Part shown: positions 21,938-33,916 of the stretch, one piece after another
How the letters are laid out: each line of letters starts with the position of its first letter
Position numbering within the stretch: the first letter of the stretch is position 1
Assembly: GCA_038496445.1 (NCBI GenBank)
Contig: JALMLS010000062.1
Span: 496,001-560,000 of the forward strand
Source: Trichosphaerium sp. ATCC 40318
Lineage: Eukaryota > Discosea > Flabellinia > Trichosidae
Length of the DNA: 64,000 bases
Direction: 5' to 3'
Program-made: the position numbers and the translations under genes
Notes under the pieces: model-generated
The model's database searches: none
Told to the model about the DNA's origin: nothing
Seen by the model: the letters and a program-made list of their open reading frames with translations, nothing else

Positions 21938-22592
21938 CTATTGGTCTTCGCTAGTTTTGTTTTTAACAGCATTGTAGCAATAAATTGCTGCAGCGGCTCC
22001 TACACCCGCAATAAGAGCCCCACCAGTTATGGCGATTGCTGTAGACGCGAGTATTCCTCCTACCAAGGCACCACTAGCTGCTGCTGTCGCTGTTAGCGCT
22101 GATGCGCCGCTGGGTTTAGGCCACCAACTAGGTTTGTTTTTAAAGCTGTGCCATAACAAAAAGTAGTCACAAACATCGCTGTCCATGTGACGGTGTTTTC
22201 TAAGTGTGACTCCAACGAATATTCCTTCATTAGAATCTGGGGCTATCCTAAATCACGGGTTATAATTTTGAAACGGTTTTTTTCGTTTTTTAAAAATGGT
22301 ACCACGTGAAAATAAAATTATGTTCCTTTTCATCAAACGGCAGATTTTTCATGTTATCTTTCATATTATCTATCTCTAGCTCCATTTCTGGAGTCACTGG
22401 GAATTCTTCGATAATACTATCCATATTTCTTATTGCAGCCCTCAAACGAACATTGGTTACTTCTTTGATTGTATGTGATGATTCGTCTGTGTTCTCGCAT
22501 TTTTTTAAAAACTCATCCCAATAGGCTCGCAGTTCTTTTTTGCCATCGCTTTGAACATCTGTCTCAATTTGAGTATATCTACGTGTCAACAT
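21938..22592 (-). CDS. hypothetical protein with a C-terminal glycine-zipper membrane region
   Basis: Two exons: ATG 22592 to about 22306, then a GTACCA...GATTTAG intron, then on to TAG at 21938, about 200 residues in all. The first half is charged and helical. The second half contains SWWPKPSGASALT and a Gly/Ala-rich run (SGALVGGILASTAIAITGGA), which suggests a glycine-zipper membrane hairpin, as in proteins that insert in or remodel membranes. No family is recognised. The join is in phase and the exon reads through the ATG at 22186, so the second part is not a separate gene. Confidence 0.7.
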
Positions 22593-23028
22593 TGCTGTTT
22601 GAACACTTCCATTAAGTCAGGAAACTGGCTTGTCAAGACAATAGAAAATAACAGTATGCATAACAACCCATCTAATGGATGTACCGTAAATAGTAGTTAA
22701 ACGTAGTTGCCAAGCCGTATACGTGCATAGTAGCAAAGGTATTTAACAAGTGCTGACGTAAGTGCTCCAAATAATCCGCTAATCAGTCCCCTCTCACAGG
22801 ATGATCCTATCTGTATCAAATGACAAGGCACTCGGCATCAGTGTTTCTCCGAAGCTGCTAAGGATCTTCCCTTTGTTGATGCTCTTGTGACCTATTGAAC
22901 CTTGTGAAGAACTAACTGTCGTAATCAATATTAACGTTAAACTTTTGGAATTTGGCAACTAATTTATTCCACGTGATATATTTTTTGTCTTGATTTGGAA
23001 TTGAATAATCACCACATGTGATGTTCTT
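22593..23028. other. intergenic, no gene seen
   Basis: The interval between two minus-strand genes, with CACGTG at 22973. No supportable ORF or RNA was seen. Confidence 0.4.
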
Positions 23029-24340
23029 TTAAAGCTCATCATTATCTTCTTGCACCTCGTCTTCCTTGTTATCTTGCACATCATCCATGCTAATAACAAT
23101 AGCCTTGTTTATAATAACAGGCTCTTTTGGTACATTCTGCATGTTATTTTTCATACCAGTCTCAACACCCTAAAGAACAATTAACACTTTGTACATCTAG
23201 TACCATTGTTTTTTTTGGAAAAGAATGCGATTCAATCTCCTTGCCTTTATTTTGTCTACGACCCTCATGCCTTCAATTACTTTACCAAAAACAGCATATC
23301 CTGCACCATCGCTCTGTGGTTTATCCAAAAACCCATTATCAACGACGTTGATGAAGAACTAATCCAGTCAGTCACGTGCAGAAATATTTTTTGAGTAAAT
23401 GACGTACCTGATTTGAGGCGGAGTTTGGCCTGCCGCCAAGGCGCTAATTAACGATAAGACTGTTTTAAAATAAATATACGTCTACGTACAGCCATAGCGA
23501 TGCTACCACGCGTGTTCTTTAATCCTAACAGAAGGTCAGAGTAAAAAAAAAAACCAAAAAAAAAAAGGGTATTGTTATCGTAATTTTTTTAAATTGATAA
23601 GTACAATACAATTTCTTTCCCTCATTGGAGAAACATTGTCGATTCAGGTCAAGTTAACGGTCTGGTTTGGTAAATCTTTTTTCCATATCCGTCATCAAAC
23701 CGCTCTCAACAGAGCTGATACGAGTTGAACATGTACATTGTTTGTTACGACAAAATGGGTAACGTTCCTGTACCAGAGTTTGACATTCTGTAACTGTTCC
23801 TACTCAACAAACGTCCAAAGAATGAGACCGTAGGGCGCTGTACTACAATTTAGCGATAAAGTCTGCTTTTAGAAAAGTCTGAAGCGTTAACGCCTGACTC
23901 GACAATAAGGTGACGTTTCGTTTTGTTTTATCAAAATTAGTGACTCACCATTGGTCCATTCATTACGAACTTTAGGTCTTTTGGTAAATCTCTTTTCCAT
24001 ATCCTTATCAAAACCGCCACCTTGGTACGAGTTAAAGAGATTGGTTGAGTACAAAATGGGTGATTATTAAATATCGCTTTCTTACCTTGTATCATAAACG
24101 TAGAGATAACCTACGATAGAATTTAGCGCTAATATGTTTTAACCTGTCACGTACGCGATGAAAAATGGTTCCATCGTATTCTCCGTTGGTTACATACGCA
24201 AGGAAATTCTCCACGGACAGTGGAGCCTTCTGAGGGTTGAGCTCAAGAACAATATCGCCTAAAGTAGTTTCGAGGCGAACTTGCGTAACGGCTAGCGTAA
24301 GAGCCAAAGTGGATAAGAAAACAACAACAAGTAATCGCAT
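23029..24340 (-). CDS. secretory-pathway cyclophilin (peptidyl-prolyl cis-trans isomerase)
   Basis: Catalyses proline cis/trans isomerisation during protein folding. Start chosen at ATG 24340, which gives a signal peptide ([17 protein letters not shown]); an upstream Met would weaken it. Exons give [79 protein letters not shown] and VVDKIK. These are the PpiA/PpiB-type landmarks, including FHR, Q-GGGF and QFFINV. The C-terminus is acidic and ends NDEL, close to the KDEL/HDEL retrieval signal, so ER residence is likely. A large intron (about 23530-23948) contains a decayed copy of one exon. Confidence 0.88.
23655..23760 (-). repeat. decayed duplicate of a cyclophilin exon and flanking intron
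   Basis: The segment around 23668-23745 matches 23977-24060: both share TGGTAAATCTT/C, TTTTCCATATCC, CATCAAACC-like text, TACGAGTT and TACAAAATGGGT in the same order about 315 bases apart. The second copy is the functional GGGFDKDM exon. This one has insertions and no open frame, so it lies silent inside the next intron. Confidence 0.7.
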
Positions 24341-24803
24341 TGTAAGACCAGGTGATAACAGTTCTAGCAACACTTAATCATAGTTAAGCCAAGCTGTTGT
24401 ATTCATCAACAGACGCTCAATCATGCAGGCAGGAGATATGGAACTGTCACATTAATAATGGCTGATTATTCTATGCTAATGAGACAAAATATCTGATTGA
24501 ATACAACTGTGTTATTGTCGCAATCATGCGCATTTCAATTCTTTTGTGAGCCTCTTCTGGCTTTGATAAAAGCGTTGGAGTCTGTTCTCACCACACGAAA
24601 ATAGCAGCACGGAGAACAAATTTATATCGAGTGTTATTCTTTGTGTTGTGTTTTTGCTATCAATAGAAGGATGCATCTTTCGTATTTCTGAGCATAAACC
24701 AAAGCTATATTCTCAGGCTAACTGAGTTGTTATCGTTAGAACCATAAACAAGAGCAATATGACAAGGAATATAAACTTGTTTTATTGGTTCTGGCTTGTT
24801 GAT
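24341..24803. other. intergenic, no gene seen
   Basis: The gap between the cyclophilin start and the 3' end of the ArgRS-like gene. No supportable feature was seen. Confidence 0.4.
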
Positions 24804-27593
24804 TTATCGTCTAAGTCTTTTTTCGTACTTCCACAGTGGCTGTGGTGGTTGACGAGGAAGTCCCTTTATACCAAGGAGATGTAATCCAATATCCATAACA
24901 ATATATGCCCCATGGTACAGTAGTGCATGGGTGGAGGAAAACAAGTGTTGCTCTCGCTTGCAAGCACGTATTGATGCTAAATACATTTATTAGATTAACC
25001 AGCCACTTGACTTAGCGTCATCGTACCGAGTGTACACTTTCTTAGGCTCATCAAGTACATTATAATAATAAGCGGATCAGTTGATTCTTCCTTGCTACAA
25101 GAACGCAGAACTTGTGGAAAGTCCGCAATGCAACAAACTAAACTTTCAAGTTGAGGGACATTTGAAAGAAAACCAAAATCAACAGTCTCCATTTCAATAT
25201 CAACGCCATCCTATAAAACAGATATAAATACAGAGAGTGATAATGTAAACACCAATATAACCACATACCGTAAAATCACGAAGCTGTCTGTGTATGTTCT
25301 GTAAGTATGTTGTTGTCTCCGAATAGTTCCACACTCGCTATAAAACCAAAAGTTAGTAATCGGAAGGGTTGATCTTTTGTTGTTGCAACTCTTTGAAACA
25401 TTATGTGACTTACCTCAATGAAGCATTCTTTTGTTCGTTTGTTTTTACAAAAATATAGAACAAGAGCACAATTAACTCTAGCATCAAGCTCATCATCATT
25501 GATATTAACAAAATTAGTTGAAAAAGCAGTCCTCATGCACTGTAATTGTTCACGTAATGGCATGGGTAACCGCCTTGTCATTCTATAACGTGGCTGCATA
25601 CAACCTACAGATACAAATACATTCCGTACAGGCCATCTATCTGGGTCTACAAGCTCTAGTATCTTGAACATTTGTTTAAATTTATCCTTTTCTCTTTCAG
25701 AAACAACATGAAATATACGATCACTTTTATAGATTATTAATCTCATTGTTTCAGTAATAGCTTTAATGTACTAACCTCTTCTCCATCTGTAGTTGTAAAG
25801 CCATATCTCTAGCGATATACAAATTATATCCTTTAGAAGTTTGTAACATTGCATCCTTTAAATCATATTTCTACACGTGTTAGCAAAGTAAAACAAACAG
25901 AAGAAAAAAACAGTTGCAAAGGTTTTTATCACGTACAGATAAATCCACGAATTTACATCCCTCTCGTTCAACGAGGGTGACACCACGTTCTTTAAGTATT
26001 CGAAATAAGTTTTCAACATTAGCCTCTGACTGAAAAGTAATAGAGTCAGGTGAAATATTTAGTTTAGATAGAATTTCATTATGCTCATCCATGCACTCAT
26101 TTCTTATATGATGCCATAGTTTTAAAGTTTCGGGTACACCTAATAAAAACCCAGTAAGAAAAGTATCAATACATATTGGTTCAATATTGTTGAAAGAAGT
26201 TGTAAAGAAAGAGATAAAAGTGGTGTGGAACTTACCTTCATCAATTTCTTTTCTAAATTGCTGAGCTATTTGCATGGTGGTTTTATGACTTGACTGTTCA
26301 CAATATGTGTTCCATATCATTCCAAAGTCATGTAATGGATCTAAAGTTCGAGAGCCTGGGTTATTCTTTTCTGTTTGGTCAATCCACTTGTCTAAAGAAA
26401 AAAAAAACATATTGAGAATAAAGTAAGAAAGGTAAGGGTATACGTTGACACAATTTGCAGTTCAAGGGCTAAGTAATAGCGTATTCAAAAACAAGTTTAT
26501 TGACGAATATCAAAATGGCATACCTTTGAATACAACATCATTGCGTAGTTGCATTTTCACACCTGATTTTAAAGCAATTCTCTCGTCCCTTCCATGACCG
26601 TAAATAGTATGTAACTTTTTGCAAATTGATTCTCCTGTATCCTTATATTCGCCTTTTTTAATCAGCTCACTCAGGGTATATGCACTAAAGTCTGAACTGA
26701 ATTAGGACTTGTGGAGTTCAATTCAATTGGCGTAAAAAAAGATATTACCTTGTTTATGATCAATGTCTCCTTCTAAGCTCACTAAGCGTACATTCGCACC
26801 TAAATGACTAAACAGCCTTGCTAAGAATCCCCCGATAAAAGAAGCACGAAGAGTCTCATGGGTTAGTGGCTCAAGGCTCGCATGTCTAAATACTTTAATT
26901 AATGAGCGAAAACACAAAAAAGAAACAAAACAGAACGAAAAGAATCTGTCAAATGATCCTATTCTACGTTCTCTGTATTCACCTAATCTCTACAATGAAC
27001 TTGCTTCCTTTGTATATATTCGAGCAGCCATAATTGCTCTTCAATTTGAATACTTCCAATAGCGTTTTCTTCAAAAAAAGAGTCCTATTTACCTGTTTTT
27101 CACGTGTTAAAAAAAAGCAGTTACCAATCCCATCCCTCGGTACCTGAAATACGATCATAGAATTTTTGAATGTCGACAGCGATGTTACATACATGTCAGG
27201 GACGAACTAGGTTTGTCAATAAAGAAGTAATTTTTTTGTAGAATAAACACCGAGGCTTTCGTTTGAATAATAGTTATTGCCTACGCGAGTGGTCTTTGAT
27301 ACTTCAATAAAACCGATTTTGGTGCGTGTTTAAGCGAATGAAATTAGTACCTTTTTAATCCAGTTGTTGTACACCACATCGAATGATTCAATGCCAATTG
27401 ACGCTATTGAGACTCTTCTTATGTAATAATAAACATTTCGTTCAGAATGCTTCCATTTTACATGTGATAATGCTATATCTACACTAAGAGCTGGTTCTAG
27501 CTTATTACATAGCTTCGCAACAGCATAGCGGAAAAACTCTACAACAGAGAGGTTTTCAATGTCGTATTCATCACCATTCTTTGGCTCTGCCAT
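24804..27593 (-). CDS. arginyl-tRNA synthetase-like/DALR-domain protein with a degenerate HIGH motif
   Basis: Multi-exon gene from ATG 27593 to TAA 24804. The core aligns with class I ArgRS. One exon holds LEPLTHETLRASFIGGFLAR, where active enzymes have P-L-H-I-G-H-L-R, so HIGH is replaced by THET. The following exons contain a long helical part with ETLKLWHHIR and CMDEHNEILSKL and a VEREGCKFVDLS strand. The C-terminal exons match the DALR anticodon-binding domain: SLVCCIADFPQVLRSC, MSLRKCTL and, at the end, GLHLLGIKGLPRQP. Losing HIGH suggests a non-catalytic paralogue, comparable to DALRD3, which helps tRNA modification in animals. Some central exons (26450-26720, 26920-27330) are only partly resolved. 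Confidence 0.72.
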
Positions 27594-28295
27594 ATTTACA
27601 GAACAAGCGAGTATATAAACGGTTGTAGCTAGTCAACAGCATTTGATTACGTGAATAGTTTGCGTGTAGTGTCACGTTTTGTGACTTTTCGCATAATCGA
27701 ATCTCACATTCCGCGTAGTTTCCTGAAAGATGGCAATGTATGCGATGCAAGACACAACAAAGAATACCTGCTCTGTACTTTGTGGCTCCGTGCTTGAGTT
27801 GTATTATCTCATTACTTTCTTTTCCTACTTGTGTTGCATCGGCAGGCTGTCTTTTAAGGAGCAACTAGTATGCGTATTGCTTTGCACGTAATTACAAATG
27901 ATCAGTGTATTTAGGTGCATGACTCTTACGCACGTGATAACCGCAAGAACGAGTATCTGTAGCGAAAAAAAAAACATACAAAGTAAATGGGAAGAAGGTA
28001 AACCTTGTGGTTCTCGTACTGTACAGTATATTACGCCATTATCTACCAATGACGAAGTAAACGACGTTTCTAACTCATGGAGAAACTTCCCTACAGCTGT
28101 ACTAGATGTACTTTAAACGTCGGTGTGATGTTCCTTGTCGCCGTCATGCATGACTCTGCTTGGCTGCGCTATAAATATCAGTTTCCCTTTTACTTAATTC
28201 GAGTGCACGTTGTCTCTAACAGTCGCCGTAGGCATACTTAACCTGTTGCCAGAAAGTTCAACTTACTCTTCTTACGAAATATCCTAACAACACGA
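27594..28295. other. intergenic, with possible unresolved minus-strand exons
   Basis: Minus-strand open pieces at about 27950-28110 (segment VGKFLHELETSFTSSL) and 27620-27864 (LKHGATKYRAG, then NYAECEIRLCEKSQ after a GTATTC...TTTCAG intron) look protein-like and could be exons of one short gene. I could not join them or find a start. Confidence 0.35.
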
Positions 28296-29643
28296 ATGAT
28301 AAAGCTACTGATTTTTGTGCTCTCAATCGTATTGGCGGTAAACGCTGCGGATTATCCAACTATACAACGACCACCAATGTTTTCATTCAAAACAGTACCT
28401 GTATTTGCCCACGTGACCAAAGAGGCACCTTTTAACGCAACGGACCTTGATTTTCTTTCAAAATTCCAAATAGTACAATTCGATAAAGGTCAAGGCTTGA
28501 GTTTAGGAGGTAGCCAAGAGGACCGTTTTATTGCGGCTTCAAAACAAATTAAAGATAAAAATCCAAAAATCTTCACTCTCATGTACGTAACTGCTTTCTA
28601 AAATGACGCTTCTAACTAAGTTTATCATTACAGGTATTATAACTCAGTCATCAACTTTCCAGAGTTTGCTTTGTACAATAAAACACGTGGACGTTCTGAT
28701 TTGCTTGTATCTTATCCAAATGGAAGTATCTTACCTTTTCCTTCACCTAAGAAAGGACTGACAACGTTTGATTTGAGCAAACCAGCTATGCGTAAGCTTC
28801 TTATTGACGACTGCTTGAATGGTATAAAAGACGTACGTTGTCATTGTTTTTTTTTGAGAAGTGAAGGCAAGTGTTTAAAGGTTGATGTTCTTTTTAGGGT
28901 TTTGATGGATGTTTCTTTGATAGAGCAAACTGGGCAAAGCAGCTGTATGCAACAAAAGCAATACCCAAAGGATGGACAACAGAAATGATCTATAGTCTTG
29001 CTGAAGGTGGTGTAGCGCTTCTAAAAGAGGTTCAAGGCAATGTCACAGAAAACAATATTGTTTTAGCAAAAGAAACAACTGTTATTGTAGCAGAAGACTG
29101 GCAGTACGCAAATGCGATGATGTTATCGGATAAATTCTGTTCTACCAAAGGAAGCGAATCATCATACGATCCGGATCAATGCGTGATTGATATCGCAGAA
29201 GGTCAAGGCGCGGCTAAAAGGTACGCTGAAACAGATCAACCTGCCTCATAAACAAAAGATGCTTTTTTTAGACCTACCCATGTGCGTTTGCACATGGCGA
29301 TTGTTAGTGTTTTTTCGGAATAATTGGGTTGTTTAGGGGTCAGTTGACTCAAATGCACGTAATTGGACAAAATCAACATGACTTTGAGTTCGGACTAGCA
29401 GCATACCTCGTTGCAATGGGAAAGCTTTCATACTTTTCTTATCAAACTAGAGGCAATGCTTGGACTCTTGCTGGGTTATCTTGGCATAAGGAATACGATT
29501 ACGACCTCGGTGAACCAAAAGGTGATGCTGTTAAGAACGGTTACATCTACACAAGATCATTTGCTTCAGGTACAACTGTTTGGGTCGACGTCAAGAACCG
29601 AAATACAACAATCACATGGGGTAACTCAATAAGTGTAAACTGA
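28296..29643 (+). CDS. secreted glycoside-hydrolase-like protein
   Basis: Four exons in phase from ATG 28296 to TGA 29641. The N-terminus MIKLLIFVLSIVLAVNA is a signal peptide. The body has beta/alpha-barrel features: KIFTLMYYNSVINFP, a DLSKPAMRKLLIDDCL helix, GFDGCFFDRANW (an acidic strand end typical of hypothetical glycosyl hydrolases such as the GHL15-type and GH114-like groups) and, later, LVAMGKLSYFSY. The last exon ends in a beta-rich segment. The family placement is by pattern, and catalytic residues cannot be fixed by eye. It is probably exported to act on an extracellular or food-derived glycan. Confidence 0.65.
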
Positions 29644-30005
29644 GTCCAGGTTATCACCGTGTTGAAATTTACAATAAAAAAAGACTATTTTCAGTACTAG
29701 TAGATGCCAATATGATATAAACTGTTATCACAGTCATTGGGATTTGTTGAGTCGGATACTAGATAAGTCAACTAGTGGATACTGATTTTGAAAATGAGCA
29801 AGACTACAATCAGACATAGTTATAGGTAAACGTTTGAAGACTTTACTCATGGACTGATATGCAAATTAATGTGTCTTTTGTAAACCGAAATAAACATGTG
29901 ATTTTATGTTCTTGATAAAAAGAGATCACGATCACATCCTTATACCAGCCTATAACCTAAAAAGACCTGATCTATTAAGTGCAGCAGTGTAAAAACAGAA
30001 ATGTT
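29644..30005. other. intergenic, no gene seen
   Basis: The tail-to-tail interval between the secreted hydrolase and the TTC27 gene. Nothing supportable was seen. Confidence 0.4.
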
Positions 30006-33000
30006 TTATTTCAATGAGTCTAATAGAGCCTTTGCTCTATTATAGTCAGGCGTATCTACTAGATCTTCGATTACTTTATCAATAGCTGATTGTATAAATA
30101 AAATTGTTTTGTGAGTTTCTTCCTTATCATTAACAGTTTTTGTTGCTTCTACAAGTGTCTCAAGACCATCGACAAGTTTCTTCATTTCTTCAGCCTCTTT
30201 GAACCAAAATACTGTTTGAAGGGCTCTACACTGGTGTCTTCTATATAATAAAGCCTATTCAGGGTTAGTAAGAACACAGGTTGTCGCTTGGATAGCAAAG
30301 ACTTTAAAACATGAATGATGTAGTTGATTTTTTTATGTGTTCAACATTCAGTCTTTTATTGCTTTTGTACCTTATTAAAGTCCTTGAATCCGTGCCAATA
30401 CTTTGAGAATACAGCCCATAAATCGGCGTTAGATGATATCTTTTCGGTTATCTTTGTCATTAATGTAGCAAGTTGTTTACCAACGAATTCAACTATGTAG
30501 CAAATTAGTATTCTTTTTTCCTTCTTTAATTTCTTTTCCGTACCATCGTCTTTATCGCTGTTTTGCTCAATAACAAGCTCAACAAGAAAATCCATAATCT
30601 ACAGTAATACATTAGAATGATATACGTATACTTAAGAGGACTTTCTAGACGAAAAAACGAGTGAAGAAAACTGACATACTTTTACATTTACATATTTCTC
30701 TTTTAGCTCTAAGAGCTCTGACAACGCATGAATTGCTTCTGAAACATCTCCTAGTCTCTTAAGGAATAAATTAGTAAAAGAGAGTAAAGTCTTATACGAA
30801 AAAACAAGCGTACAGTGCTGAGAATTAAATAATTTTCCCACATTTGCCAGCGTCCTCTTCTTTGCCTTAAAGCTTCCTTAAGTGCTGTTTGTGCCTCTTT
30901 ACTATAAATGTGTTTAGTTTAATTGCGAGCATATAGTACTCATATCTCACGTACTTTTTACCAACATGCATATAAATTGATGCGAGGTTACTCCAAGAAT
31001 CTGCGTCCTAATCATAAAAATATGAGCATGTTTTCACGGAAACGAAGGGTGAGACTTTGCACATACGTCAGGGTTCACAGCTGTGACACGTTTGAAGGAT
31101 TGGATTGCTAGTGACCAATTTTGTACCTTAATAGCTGCACAACCCTAAATTGATGCATCAGTAAACAACCGCAAGAAACATCATAGTTTAAAGGCATTAT
31201 TTGCGCACCAAGGTGAACCAGGATCCAGAGAAGCTAGGGTTTACTGCCAGAGCTTCACCGTAATGTTGTATAGATTCTTTCCACTAAATGAGTTGTAAGC
31301 GAAGCGACTTACCTACCAAACGTACATTTTGTTGGTGGAATTTTAATAAACCGAGCTGACGCTTTGCCTTTGCATATCGATTTCCTGATAGAGACCATGA
31401 CTTGTGATAGTGTTCCTCTTTATTCTGTAAATCACCCAATATACACCATAATTCTGGTGTTTCTTCAAGTTTCAATTGACGTAGTACAATCTGCTCAGCC
31501 TAACAATAAAGTCAACAAAAAAAAACTAGTGCGAAACGATTTGCATTGTTTTAGTTACCTTTGATGTTTCCTTCATGATACGGTAACATTGAACAATCTC
31601 TGTCCATAAATCAAGCTTCTCGAATATAATCAAAGCTGATCTCGCAACACCAAGCCTCATATAACCCAAACCAAGATTTTTCTTGAGTTCAACACGGTTT
31701 GGAAAATCCAAACAAAATATATATCTCATACGCTCATCAACACCATGCTTGTACTCTTCTGCTGCCTCGTATTGATCAACAAGTACCTAAAAGCAACTTT
31801 CAGTGACATCTCAGTAAAAATCGAAGTCACGTGATAAACACGTGACCGGCGTTTTCTTGTACCTGGTGTTGCAATAGCCCTCTATCTATATGTCTGTGTT
31901 TTTTGACGTCTAAGTAGCATTGCCATAAAAGTGCGTTGGAGTACACCATCCAGTTTATTGGATTTTTGCGTACTCTTTCAACATACGCTGATATTTTCTC
32001 AACGGAAATATTTGATGTTGGCTGGTTACGTTTTACATCCAAACTAGATAGAAAATGTCAAAGAAGAATGATAGCTGCACGTTCACGAATACAATGAAGC
32101 AAATACTACGAAAAACACAAGGTGTGAACAAAAAAACATTGGTTTGCATTATTTGTGTTGTTTGTACTCGTACCATAATGCCAAGATTATACATTGATCT
32201 ATTGAAGTTAAACTGTCCTTTGGTTTATCTTTATTTGGATCTATAGTCAGGTTGACATAAGGAAGAACCAAGTCATCTTGTGTTTCTGCTTGTTTTGGTA
32301 ATTCTTTCTTTTCTTCGTCTTCCTTCACTACAATAACAGCATGTTAATTACTGCGACAAACTTGCTGTGCTGTGAATCACGTACAGTTACTCTTTGCTTC
32401 AACAGTAAGTTGAGGAGTGTCAAATTGTTGATAGCGAGTTCTTTTTCCCATTGCACCTGTGAGCTTCACCTCGAACCCTGACTTCTTTATAGCTGTTTCA
32501 ATTGATTTCTAAGAGTATGTGAGTATACTTTAAAAACAAAGTCATTAAAGTAATGAGCCACAGAAGAAAAAACAAACAGGAAAAAAATATTTGACAATCC
32601 GCACCTCCGCAGCGCGAGTTTGGTCCATGTACGCCTCCAAAAATAGCGCTATTTCGATATATAATCTTGTACGTAGTATACTATAGATCTATGTTAGTGC
32701 TGTTTACATAAAACCAACAAAAAGGGAGAAACTCACGCTGTAGATTTATCATTATCAAAAATAAACGATGCCTTTTGGAACATTGAGATGCCCTTGAGTT
32801 TTAATGTCTCTGTAGAAGATTCAAGTAGTTTAGCATAAATCTTAACTGTCCTGGCAGCCCACCAAGAAGCAGACTATTGAAATTAGATAACCCACAAACG
32901 AAGGAAAAATAAAGCAAAAAAAAGCCACAAACTGGATTTTTTTTGCCAAATGATGTTACTCACCTTGAGCTTGTCAAAGCACTCTGTATTCTCCAATAGA

Positions 33001-33598
33001 ATCATTTTTGAGAAGTAGAAATACTCTTTAATATCTAGATGCTTGTATACGTATTCTCCATCGACCTCAAGAGCCACACGCATTTTTTTTTTGTCCAAAC
33101 TTCCAAACTATTCATCATCAGTGGGGTTTTTATAATAGGATGCGTAAACGCATTGAATAGTTTGTATTACAGCGATTTAATGTATTTGTAGCGACGTACG
33201 AGTTTTGGTGGTACAATTGGCGGACCAGTCCAATTAGACTGCATGAATATAAGCATGTATACTATACCAAGTAGTAAAACTTGAAATTGGTCCGTTCTTG
33301 ACGTGTGTTTTTGTAAATACGTCTCAATAAATGTACTGGCATCAGCATAGTCTTAATACGCGTTAGTACGTTACCAAACAGCGTTATATACCTTTACAAT
33401 GGTTTGCAATGTCTATTTGTGCTTTAACCAATGTCAACGCCTCCAAATACGCTCCTTTTTCTATCGCATTGATTACGGGAAGAAATTTCTATTATTGTTT
33501 AGAGAAAGTAAGACTAGGGCGCTTACTTTTACTTCTTCTGAATCCTCTACGCCTTTAGGCGATTTAAGCAACAGTAGAGCACGTTCTAAAGCGTCCAT
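30006..33598 (-). CDS. TTC27: tetratricopeptide repeat protein 27 homologue
   Basis: A long, intron-rich gene from ATG 33598 (MDALERALLLLKS) to TAA 30006. Diagnostic TTC27 text includes FMQSNWTGPP in the third exon, LEVDGEYVYKHL, GAMGKRTRYQQF, LFEKL-like ALIIFEKLDLW, ELWCILGDL followed by HKSWSLSGNRYAKAKRQLGLL, and DVSEAIHALSELLELKEKY. TPR hairpins form a superhelix that acts as a protein scaffold; TTC27 is linked to chaperone-assisted assembly in other eukaryotes. An apparent in-frame stop near 33110 is removed by an intron ending ATGAATAG. The C-terminus is a charged helix (KVIEDLVDTPDYNRAKALL). Not all of the dozen or more splice sites were checked one by one. Confidence 0.82.
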
Positions 33599-33916
33599 GC
33601 CTGAATTCCTGCAATTCTTCGCTTTTTCCAGCCACAGAAAGAAAAAACGCGACTTTTGCTTTTTTGGCTCCTAAACACTAAAGTGCTTGCTGTTGTGAAT
33701 AATGTCACCTCATTCCTGATAGACTACGCGCAGTATGTAGCTACGAATTACATTATTCTAGCTGACTGTGGTATTTTAAGGAAAATTGAGACTATCACGT
33801 GACTATTTTGACGAATAATAGACAAATCTAGTGCAAAGTTTAAGCTGAAGCAGTGGACATGGAAAATAAAATAGCAAAAAACTGATCGTGGAGACAAGGA
33901 AATATTATGTTACAGT
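33599..33916. other. intergenic, no gene seen
   Basis: The interval between the TTC27 start and the 3' end of the monooxygenase gene, both on the minus strand. It contains CACGTG at 33797. Confidence 0.4.
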
